From: Aristolochia californica
Taxonomy: Eukaryota; Streptophyta; Magnoliopsida; Piperales; Aristolochiaceae
DNA length: 64,000 nucleotides
Assembly: GCA_029961685.1 (NCBI GenBank)
Contig: JARWKL010000010.1
Span: 11,491,931-11,555,930 of the forward strand
Direction of reading: 5' to 3'
Below, piece after piece: positions 55,316 to 64,000 of the stretch (position 1 is its first letter; each line of letters starts with the position of its first letter). The translations under genes were made by a program, and so were the position numbers. The notes under the pieces were generated by a model. The model ran no database searches. It was given only the letters and a program-made list of their open reading frames with translations, and was not told where the DNA came from.

Positions 55316-56712
55316 ATCATTTTTAGTGCCTGAAATAATTTTGAAATTTATTTTTTGCATACATGAACTGTAAAATTTTCATTTTGTTATGCCTTATATC
55401 TTTTTTGTTTACGAGAAAAATGGGACAGTGAAAACTGAAATTTGGATCTGAATACAAATCTGAACATCCAAAATGGAAATGCACAAATGCTGAGAGAGAT
55501 AGTTCCAAAAAGTATCTGTGATTTTTAAGGATTGGCAAAAGGTGGGTTTTTTGGCCCTTGTAAATATCCAACCACTTAAGAATTTGATTTTTTCTACTCC
55601 TTGATATTTTTGGATCATTAGGTACACTTGCATCCTCAACATGTTTCTGGCATGCATATCCACCACACTTAAAGCATGTTAGGATCAGTTACAACTCCCC
55701 TACCTGTAAAATTCCACCAGGCTTATTATTAGGGGCTGTACTAGTGGAATTTCCAGAACATGGATAACAAAACCTTGGAGTTCATTTTAAGTGCCTTAAA
55801 TAATTTTGAAATTTTTTTTTTTGCATAGTTGAACTCTTAAATTTTCATTTTCTTATGCGTTATACGTTTTTTGTTTACGAGAAAAATGGGAGAGTGAAAA
55901 CTCAAGTTTGGATCTGAAAACATATTTGAACATCCAAAATGGAAATGCACAAATGCTGAGAGAGATAGTTCCAAAAAGAATCTTTGATTTTTAAAGATAG
56001 GCAAAAAGTGGGTTGTCTGGCCCTGGTAAATATCCAACCACTTAAGAATTTCATTTTTTCTACTCCTTGATATTTTTGGATCATTAGGTACACTTGCATC
56101 CTCAACATGTTTCTAGCATGCATATCCACCACACTTAAAGCATGTTAGGATCAGTTACAAGTCCCCTACCTGTAAAATTCCACCAGGCTTATTATTAGGG
56201 GTTGTACTAGTGGAATTTCCAGAACATGGATAACAAAACCTTGGAGTTCAATGTTAGTGCTTGAAATAATTTTGAATTTTTTTTTTTGCATACTTGAACT
56301 CTAAAATTTTCATTTTGTTATGCCTTATAACTTTTTATTTTACGAGAAAAATGGGAGATTGAAAACTCAAGTTTGGATCTGAAAACATATTTGAACGTCC
56401 AAAATGGAAATGCACAAATGCTGAGAGAGATAGTTCCAAAAAGAATCATTGATTTTTAAAGATAGGCAAAAAGTGGGGTTGTCTGGCCCTGGTAAATATC
56501 CAACCACTTAAGAATTTCATTTTTTCTACTCCTTGATATTTTTGGATCATTAGGTACACTTGCATCCTCAACATGTTTCTGGCATGCATATCCACCACAC
56601 TTAAAGCATGTTAGGATCAGTTACATGTCCCCTACCTGTAAAATTCCACCAGGCTTATTATTAGGGGCTGTACTAGTGGAATTTCCAGAACATGGATAAC
56701 AAAACCTTGGAG
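55316..56712. repeat. Run of three closely related monomers
   Basis: Units 55316, 55781 and 56247 share CTTGATATTTTTGG, TTAGGTACACTTG and CCCCTACCTGTAAAATTCC. The last two also share GAAAACATATTTGAAC, AAAAAGAATC, TTTAAAGATAGGC and TTGTCTGGCC. A shortened relative appears at 58,090-58,330. This looks like local one-by-one amplification. Confidence 0.75.
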
Positions 56713-57631
56713 TTCATTTTTAGTGCCTGAAATAATTTTGAAAGTTTTTTTTTTGCATACATTGACTCTAAAATTTTCATTTTGTTATGCCTTATTTCTT
56801 TTTTGTTTATGAGAAAAATGCGATAGTGAAAACTCAAGTTTGAATCTGAAAACAAATTTGAACATCCAAAATGGAAATGCACAAATACTGAGAGAGATAG
56901 TTCCAAAAAGTATCTGTGATTTTCAAGGATACGCAAAGAGTGGGTTGTTTGGCCCTCGTAAATATCCAACCTCTTGAGAATATGATTTTTTCTACTACCT
57001 GAAATTTTTTGATCATTAGGTCCACATGCATCCTCAACATGTTTTTGGCATGCATATCCACCAAACTTTAAGAATGTTAGGATCAATTACAAGTCCCTTT
57101 CCTATAAAATTCCACCGGGCTTATTATTAGGGGCTGTACTATTGGAATTTCCAGAACATGGATAACAAAACCTAGGAGTTCATTTTGAGAGCCTGAAATA
57201 ATTTTGAAATTTTTTTTTTGCATACATAACTCTAAAATTTTCATATTATTATGCCTTATATCTTTTTAGTTTACGAGAAAAATGGGAGTGTTAAAACTCA
57301 AGTTTGGATCTGAAAACAAATTTCAACATCCAAAATAGAAATGCTCAAATGCAGAGAGAGATAGTTCCAAAAAGTATCTGTGTTTTTTAAGGATAGGCAA
57401 AAAGTGAGTTGTTTTGCCCTTACCACTTGTGAATTTGATTTTTTCTACTGCTTTAAATTTTTGGATCAGTAGGTCCACTTGTATGCTCAGCATGTTTCTG
57501 GCATGCATATCCACCACGCTTAAAGCATGTTAGGATCAGTTACAAGTCCATTTCCTATAAAATTCCATTAGGCATATTATAAGAGGCTGAACTAGTGGAA
57601 TTTGCAGAACATGGATAACAAAACCTTGGAG

Positions 57632-58014
57632 TTCCTTTTTAATGCCTAAAATAATTTTGAATTTTTTTTTTTTTTGCATACATGAACTCTAAAATTTTCA
57701 TTTTGTTATGCCTTATATCTTTTTTGTTTATGTGAAAAATGGGAAAGTGAAAACACAAGTTTGGATCTGAAAAAAAATTTGAACATCATAAATGGAAATG
57801 CACAAATGATGAGAGAGATAGTTCCAAAAAGTATCTGTGATTTTTGGATCATTAGGTACACTTGCATCCTCAACATGTTTCTGGCATGTATATCCACCAG
57901 ACTTAAAGCATGTTAGGATTAGTTACACGTCCCATTCCTATAAAATTCCACCAGGCATATTATTAGGGGCTGTACTAGTGGAATTTCCAGAACATCGATA
58001 ACAAAACCTTGGAG
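57632..58014 (+). repeat. Truncated type B monomer (383 bp)
   Basis: GTATCTGTGATTTTTGGATC near 57,831-57,850 joins the GTGATTTTTAAGG region to the AATTTTTGGATC region. About 85 bp, including the G site, is lost, with ATTTTT at both edges. Confidence 0.9.
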
Positions 58015-58443
58015 TTCATTTTTAGTGATTGAAATAGTTAAGAAATTTTTTTTTTGCATATATGAAGTCTAAAATTTTCATTTTGTTATGCCTTATAACT
58101 TTTTATTTTACGAGGAAAATGGGAGATTGAAAACTCAAGTTTGGATCTGAAAACATATTTGAACGTCCAAAATGGAAATACACAAATGCTGAGAGAGATA
58201 GTTCCAAAAAGAATCTTTGATTTTTAAAGATAGGCAAAAAGTGGGTTGTCTGGCCCTGGTAGAATTTGAATTTTTCTACTCCTTGATATTTTTGGATCAT
58301 TCGGTCCACTTGCATCCTCATATCCACCACACTTAAACATGTTAGGATTAGTTACAAGTCCCTTACCTATAAAATTCCACCAGGCTTATTATTAGGGGCT
58401 GTACTAGTGAAATTTCCAGAACATGGATAACAAAACCTTGGAG
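58015..58443 (+). repeat. Monomer with two small deletions (429 bp)
   Basis: CCCTGGTAGAATTTGAATTT near 58,254-58,273 has lost the AAATATCCAACCACTTG word. CATCCTCATATCCACC near 58,312-58,327 has lost the ACATGTTTCTGGCATG word, with the CAT word present at both edges. Both losses are about 16-17 bp. Confidence 0.85.
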
Positions 58444-59410
58444 TTCATTTTTAGTGCTTGAAATAATTTTGAAATGTTTATTTTGCATACATGAACTCTA
58501 AAATTTTCATTTTATTATGCCTTATATCTTTTTTGTTTACGAGAAAAATGGGAGAGTTAAAACTCACGTTTGGATCTGAAAACAAATTTCAACATCCAAA
58601 ATGGAAATGCTCAAATGCTGAGAGAGATAGTTCCAAAAAGTATCTGTGATTTTTAAGGATAGGCAAAAAGTGGGTTGTTTTGCCCTTACCACTTGTGAAT
58701 TAGATTTTTTCTACTCCTTGAAATTTTTGGATCAGTAGGTCCACTTGCATGCTTAGCATGTTTCTGGCATGCATACCCACCGCTCTTAAAGCATGTTAGG
58801 ATCAGTTACAAGTCCCTTTCCTATAAAATTCCACCAGGCTAATTATTGGATGCTGAACTAGTGGAATTTGTAGAACATGGATAACAAAACCTTGGAGTTC
58901 ATTTTTAGTGCCTAAAATAATTTTGAATTTTATTTTTTTTGCATACATGAACTCTAAAATTTTCATTTTTTTATGCCTTATATCTTTTTTGTTTATGTGG
59001 AAAATGGGAAAGTGAAAACTCAAGTTTGGGTCTGAAAACAAATTTGAACATCATAAATGGAAATGCACAAATGATGAGAGCGGTAGTTCCAAAAAGTATC
59101 TGTGATTTTTAAGGATAGGCAAAAAGTGGGTTGTTTGGCCCTGGTAAATATCCAACCACTTGAGAATTTGATTTTTTCTACTCCTTGAAATTTTCTGATC
59201 ATTAGGTCCACTTGCATCCTCAACATGTTTCCGGCATGCTTATCCACCATACTTAAAGCATGTTAGCATCAGTTACGAGTCCCTTTCCTATAAAATTCCA
59301 CCAGGCAAATTATTAGGGGTTGCACTAGTGGAATTTCCAGAACATGGATAAGAAAACCTTTTAGTTTATTTTTAGTGCCATACATACTTTTGAAATTTTC
59401 TTTAGCATAC

Positions 59411-59810
59411 TTGGATGTTCAAATTTGTTTTCAGATCCAAACTTGAGTTTTCACTCTCCCATTTTTCTCGTAAAAAAAAATGATATAAGGCATACCAAAA
59501 TGAAAATTTTAGAGTACATGTATGCAAAAAAAAAAAAAAAATTCTTAATTATTTCAGGCGCTAAAAAAGAACTCCTAGGTTTTGTTATCCATGTTCTGGA
59601 AATTCCACTAGTACAACCCCTAATAATAAGCCCTGTGGAATTTTATAGCGAAGGGACTTGTAGCTTATCCTAACATGCTTTAAGTATGGTGGATATGCAT
59701 GCTGGAAACATGTTGAGGATGCAAGTGGACCTAATGATCAGAAAATTTCAAGGAGTAGAAAAAATCAAATTCTCAAGTGGTTGGAATTTACCAGGGCCAA
59801 ACAATCCACT
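59411..59810 (-). repeat. Inverted monomer, the only strand switch in the array
   Basis: From TTGGATGTTC at 59411 to the CAATCCACT end near 59810 the sequence is the reverse complement of the monomer. It includes CTCTCCCATTTTTCTCG, an A-run where others have a T-run (about 59,527-59,541), GTTATCCATGTTCTGG, CCACTAGTACAACCCC and GGATATGCATGC. About 400 bp of the 465 are present, and roughly 70 bp between GAACATCCAA and AGTGGG is missing. The forward array resumes at TTTAGTGCCTGAAATAATT from 59,811. The segment running from TTTAGTGCC to GCATACTTGGA lies on both sides of the insert (about 59,371-59,415 and 59,811-59,856), differing at several bases. Confidence 0.96.
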
Positions 59811-60735
59811 TTTAGTGCCTGAAATAATTTTGAATTTTTTTTTTTGCATACTTGGACTCTAAAATTTTCATTTTGTTATGCCTTATATCTTTTACGTTTA
59901 CGAGAAAAATGGGAGAGTGAAAACACAAGTTTGATTTGAAAACAAAGTTGAACATCCAAAACTGAAAAGCTCAAATGCCGAGAGAGATAGTTCCAGAAAG
60001 TATTTGTGATTTTTAAGTATAGGCCAAAAGTGGGTTGTTTGGCCCTGGCAAATATCAAACCACTTGAGAATTTGATTTTTTCTACTCCTTGAAATTTTCA
60101 GATCATAAGATCCACTTGCATCCTCAACATGTTTCTGGCATGCATATCCACCACACTTAAAGCATGTTAGAATCAGTTACACGTCCCTTTCCTATAAAAT
60201 TCCACCAGGCATATTATTAGGGTTTGTACTTGTGGAATTGCCAGAACATGGATAACAAAACCTTGGAGTTCATTTTTAGTGCCTGAAATAATTAAGAATT
60301 TTTTTTTTTTGCATACATGAACTCTAAAATTTTCATTTTATTATGACCTTACATCTTTTTTGTTTACGAGAAAAATGGGAGAGTGAAAACTCAAGGGTGG
60401 ATCTGAAAACAAATTTGAACATCCAAAATGGAAATGCACAAATGCTGAGAGAGATAGTTCCAAAATGTATCTGTGATTTTTAAGGATAGGCAAAAAGTGT
60501 GTTGTTTGGCCCTGGTACATATCCAACCACTTGAGAATTTGATCTTTTCTACTCCTTGAAATTTTTGGATCGTTATGTCCCCTTGCATCCTCAACAAGCT
60601 TTTGGCATGCATATCCACCACACTTAAAGCATGTTAGGATCAGTTACAAGTCCTTTTCCTATAAAATTCCACCAGGCTTATTATTAGGGGCTGTACTAGT
60701 GGAATTTACAGAACATGGATAACGAAGCCTTGGTG

Positions 60736-61516
60736 TTCATTTTTAGTGGCTGAAATAATTTTGAAATTTTCTTTAGCATACATGAACTCTAAAATTTTCA
60801 TGTTGTTATGCCTTATATCTTTTTATTTTACGAGAAAAATGGGAGAGTGAAAACTATAGTTTGAATCTGAAAACAAATTTGAACATCCAAAATGGAAATG
60901 CACAAATGCTGAGAGAGATAGTTCCAAAAAGTATCTGTGATTTTTAAGGATAGGCAAAAAGTGGGTTGTTTGGCCCTGGTAAATATCCAACCTCTTGAGA
61001 ATTTGATTTTTTCTACAACATTAAATTTTTTGATCATTAGGTCCACTTGCATCCTCAACATGTTTTTTCTACTACTTTGAAATTTTTGTTTTGCATAGTT
61101 AAACTCTTAAATTTTCATTTTGTTATGCCTTGAACCTATTTTGTTTACGAGAAAAATGGGAGAGTGAAAACCCAAGTTTGGATCTGAAAAGAAATTTGAA
61201 CATCCAAAATGGAAATGCACAAATGCTGAGAGAGATAGTTCCAAAAAGTATCTGTGATTTTTAAGGATAAACAAAAAGTGGGTTGTTTGGCCCAGGTAAA
61301 TATCCAACCTCTTGAGAATTTTATTTTTTCTACTACTTGAAATTTTTGGATCATTAGGCCAACTTGCATCCTCAACATGTGTCCGGCATGCATATCCACC
61401 ACACTTAAAGCATGTTAGGATTAGTTACAAGTCCCTTTCCTATAAAATTCCACCAAGCTTATTATTAAGGGTTGTACTAGTGGAATTTCCAGAACATGGA
61501 TAACAAAACCTTGGTG
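60736..61516 (+). repeat. Mosaic pair of units with a deletion (781 bp)
   Basis: After CATCCTCAACATG at about 61,050-61,062 the sequence jumps to TTTTTTCTACTACTTTGAAAT and then TTTTGTTTTGCATAGTTAAAC. The unit already had a TTTTTTCTAC word 50 bp earlier, so the join repeats that word and then skips to the next unit's T-run. The donor-like sequence is the shortened unit near 62,724-62,760. Confidence 0.85.
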
Positions 61517-63180
61517 TTTATTTTAAGTGCCTGAAATAATTTTGAAATTATATTTTTGCATATTTGAACTCTAAAATTTTCATTTTGTTATGCGTTATAC
61601 GTTTTTTGTTTACGAGAAAAATGGGAGAGTGAAAACTCAAGTTTGGATCTGAAAACAAATTTGAAGATCCAAAATGGATGCACAAATGCTGTGAGAGATA
61701 GTTCCAAAAAGTATCTATGATTTTTAAGGATAGGCAAAAAGTGGGTTGTTTGGCCGTGGTAAATATCCAACCACTTGAGAATTTGATTTTTTCTTCTCAT
61801 TGAAATTTTTGGATCATTAGGTCCACTTGCATCCTTAACATGTTTCTGCCATGCATATCCACCACACTTAAAGCATGTTAGCATCAGTTACTAGTCCCTT
61901 TCCTATAAAATTCCACTAGGCTTATTATTAGGGGCTGTACTAGTGGAATTTCCAGAACATGGATAACAAAACCTTGGAGTTCATTTTAAGTGCCTTAAAT
62001 AATTTTGAATTTTTTTTTTTTTGCATAGTTGAACTCTTAAATTTTCATTTTGTTATGCGTTATACGTTTTTTGTTTACGAGAAAAATGGGAGAGTGAAAA
62101 CTCAAGTTTGGATCTGAAAACAAATTTGAAGATCCAAAATGGAAATGCACAAATGCTGTGAGAGATAGTTCCAAAAAGTATCTGTGATTTTTAAGGATAG
62201 GCAAAAAGTGGGTTGTTTGGCCGTGGTAAATATCCAACCACTTGAGAATTTGATTTTTTCTACTCCTTGAAATTTTTGGATCATTAGGTCCACTTGCATC
62301 CTCAACATGTTTCTGCCATGCATATCCACCTCACTTAAAGCATGTTAGCATTAGTTACTAGTCCCTTTCCTATAAAATTCCACTAGGCTTATTATTAGGG
62401 GCTGTGCAAGTGGAATTTCCAGAACATGGATAACAAAACCTTGGAGTTCATTTTAAGAGCCTTAAATAATTTTGAAATTTTTTTTTTTGCATAGTTGAAC
62501 TCTTAAATTTTCATTTTGTTATGCCTTGTACCTTTTTTGTTTACGAGAAAAATGGGAGAGTGAAAACTCAAGTTTGGATCTGAAAACAAATTTGAACATC
62601 CAAAATGGAAATGCACAAATGCTAAGAGAGATAGTTCCAAAAAGTATCTGTGATTTTTAAGGATAGGCAAAAAGTGGGTTGTTTGGCCCTGGTAAATATC
62701 CAACCTCTTGAGAATTTTATTTTTTCTACTACTTTGAAATTTTTTTTTTGCATAGTTGAACTCTTAAATTTTCATTTTGTTATGCCTTGTACCTATTTTG
62801 TTTACGAGAAAAATGGGAGAGTGAAAACCCAAGTTTGGATCTGAAAAGAAATTTGAACATCCAAAATGGAAATGCACAAATGCTGAGAGAGATAGTTCCA
62901 AAAAGTATCTGTGAATTTTATGGATACGCAAAATGTGGGTTGTTAGGCCCAGGTAAATATCCAACCTCTTGAGAATTTTATTTTTTCTACTACTCGAAAT
63001 TTTTGGATCATTAGGCCAACTTGCATCCTCAACATGTGTCTGGCATGCATATCCACCACACTTAAAGCATGTTAGGATTAGTTACAAGTCCCTTTCATAT
63101 AAAATTCCACCGAGCTTATTATTAGGGGTTGTCCTAGTGGAATTTCCAGAACATGGATAACAAAACCTTGGAGTTCATTT
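61080..63180. repeat. Higher-order repeat with 1,657-bp spacing
   Basis: About 61,080-61,520 matches 62,740-63,180 (offset 1,657 bp). Shared variants are GCATAGTT, CTATTTTGTTTACG, GTGAAAACCCAAG, GAAAAGAAATTTG, TTAGGCCAACTTG and CAACATGTGTC. Between them, units 61517 and 61980 are near-duplicates of each other, sharing TTGAAGATCC, GCTGTGAGAG, GGCCGTGG and CCACTAGGC. Confidence 0.82.
62447..63173 (+). repeat. Pair of units with a 203-bp deletion (727 bp)
   Basis: Near 62,724-62,750, TTTTTTCTACTACTTTGAAAT runs into the T-run and GCATAGTTGAAC of the next unit. The TTGAAATTTTT word occurs twice in a normal monomer, once at CTTGAAATTTTTGG and once before the T-run. This join fuses the two and drops everything between. 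Confidence 0.9.
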
Positions 63181-64000
63181 TAAGTGCCTTAAATAATTTT
63201 GAAATTTTTTTTTTTGCATAGTTGAACTCTTAAATTTTCATTTTGTTATGCGTTATACGTTTTTTGTTTACGAGAAAAATGGGAGAGTGAAAACTCAAGT
63301 TTGGATCTAAAAACAAATTTGAACATCCCAAATGGAAATGCACAAATGCTGAGAGAGATAGGTCCAAAAAGTATCTGTGATTTTTAAGGATAGGCAAAAA
63401 GTGGGTTGTTTTGCCCTGGTAAATATCCAACCACTTGAGAATTTGATCTTTTGTCGTTGAAATTTTTGGATCGTTATGTCCACTTGCATACTCAACATGT
63501 TTTTGGCATGCATATCCACCACACTTAAAGAATGTTCGGATCAGTTACATGTCCGTTTCCTATAAAATTCCACCAGGCTTATTATTAGGGGCTGTACTAG
63601 TGGAATTTACAGAACATGGATAACAAAACCTTGGAGTTCATTTTTAGTGCCTGAAATAATTTTGAAATTTTCTTTTTGCATACATCAACTCTAATATTTT
63701 TATTTTTTTATGCCTTATATCCATTTTGTTTACGAGAAAATGGGAGAGTGAAAACTCAAGTTTGGATCTGAAAACAAATTTGAACATCCAAAATGGAAAT
63801 GTACAAATGCTGAGAGAGATAGTTCCAAAAAGTATCTGTGATTTTTAAGGGTAGGCAAAAAGTGGGTTGTTTGGCCCTAGTAAATATCCAACCTCTTGAG
63901 AATTTGATTTTTTCTACTACTTGAAATTTTTGGATCATTAGGTCCACTTGCATCCTCAACATGTTTCTGGCATGCATATACACCACACTTAAAGCATGTT

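Larger units (their letters stand above)
52129..59364. repeat. Block of A and B variant monomers, right side
   Basis: Type A units start at 52129, 53516, 57179 and 58444 (453-455 bp, TTTTGCCCTTACCACTTG). Type B units (GAACATCATAAATGG) start at 52583, 57632 and 58898, each directly after an A unit. The unit after A-53516 (53971) is not type B, as it reads GAACATTCAAAATGG. The same A-B pair is found 43-55 kb away in the left block. Many A units here share CATACCCACCGCTCTTAAAGC. Confidence 0.8.
1..64000. repeat. Tandem satellite array, about 465-bp monomer, about 140 units
   Basis: The same roughly 465-bp sequence recurs end to end with no other DNA between units. Using the word TTCATTTTTAGTGCC (or its local variant) as unit start, units begin near 461, 925, 1391, 1856, 2320, 2784, 3250, 3704, 4170, 4635, 5100, 5564, 6018, 6482, 6947, 7417, 7884, 8348, 8802, 9266, 9732, 10197, 10662, 11125, 11590, 12056, 12522, 12986, 13451, 13916, 14377, 14843, 15307, 15742, 16207, 16671, 17135, 17604, 18068, 18533, 19002, 19467, 19932, 20397, 20861, 21384, 21848, 22313, 22782, 23246, 23710, 24175, 24638, 25103, 25566, 26031, 26497, 26970, 27231, 27697, 28161, 28626, 29092, 29555, 30445, 30909, 31373, 31841, 32307, 32770, 33234, 33695, 34161, 34625, 35095, 35562, 36026, 36491, 36958, 37422, 37888, 38354, 38824, 39292, 39745, 40212, 40680, 41128, 41593, 42060, 42528, 42992, 43456, 43924, 44388, 44787, 45244, then the same 15 starts plus 6,885 (45709 to 52129), then 52583, 53050, 53516, 53971, 54442, 54851, 55316, 55781, 56247, 56713, 57179, 57632, 58015, 58444, 58898, 59365, 60269, 60736, 61517, 61980, 62447, 63174 and 63637. 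Typical spacing is 464-467 bp. Spacing departs where units are truncated, expanded or inverted. Base composition is visibly AT-rich. No gene-like sequence is present in any gap because there are no gaps. The satellite family is not one I recognise. Confidence 0.98.

Noticed and set aside
59425..59673. Plus-strand gene unlike its neighbours
   Set aside because: It is the usual minus-strand monomer frame seen on the other strand because this unit is inverted.
1..64000. CRISPR array
   Set aside because: Units are about 465 bp, contiguous and without unique spacers, so the architecture is that of a satellite.
1..64000. T-runs as poly(A) tails of retrotransposed copies in reverse orientation
   Set aside because: The run sits at the same internal position of every unit, with monomer sequence continuing on both sides and no target-site duplications.
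1..64000. rRNA spacer or tRNA cluster
   Set aside because: No rRNA or tRNA motif or fold could be recognised in the monomer on either strand.
1..64000. CENP-B box-like motif
   Set aside because: I looked for the TTCG...CGGG core of the CENP-B box and found no unit with a convincing match.

Overview
The whole 64 kb window is one uninterrupted block of satellite DNA. It is a head-to-tail tandem array of an AT-rich monomer of about 465 bp. I placed about 140 units, counting truncated ones, from recurring landmark words. I find no gene, tRNA, rRNA, transposon or CRISPR array. Every open reading frame of 60-145 codons recurs unit after unit as a by-product of the repeat and I do not annotate any as coding. 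A 465-bp satellite in an array this long points to eukaryotic heterochromatin (centromeric, pericentromeric or subtelomeric). A plant is plausible, but I do not recognise the family and cannot name the organism.

Layout: 1-3,250 is a four-monomer higher-order repeat (HOR, about 1,859 bp) present nearly twice. 3,250-9,266 is a block where a short 454-bp variant (type A) is followed by a second marked variant (type B), with a 1,383-bp trimer inside. 9,266-16,960 holds mixed monomers, a 2.29-kb-spaced duplication and the first long poly-G tract. 16,960-22,960 holds an eight-monomer HOR (about 3,780 bp spacing) whose second copy has a 45-nt poly-G where the first has 7 G. 22,960-38,470 holds mixed monomers, two dimer duplications, a third poly-G tract and copies of segments first seen at 10.6-13.8 kb. 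38,471-52,240 is a 15-monomer, 6,885-bp segment present twice in tandem and almost identical. 52,240-59,410 is a second A/B-rich block. 59,411-59,810 is one monomer in inverted orientation, the only strand switch. 59,811-64,000 returns to the original orientation and contains two mosaic, shortened units and a 1,657-bp HOR.

Nothing here works as a gene system. The interest lies in array evolution: nested duplications of different ages, a crossover point that can be placed to the base, repeat-mediated deletions, one inversion, and poly-G tracts expanded at one fixed monomer position. All duplications, poly-G lengths and unit counts depend on the assembly being right in a region that is hard to assemble.
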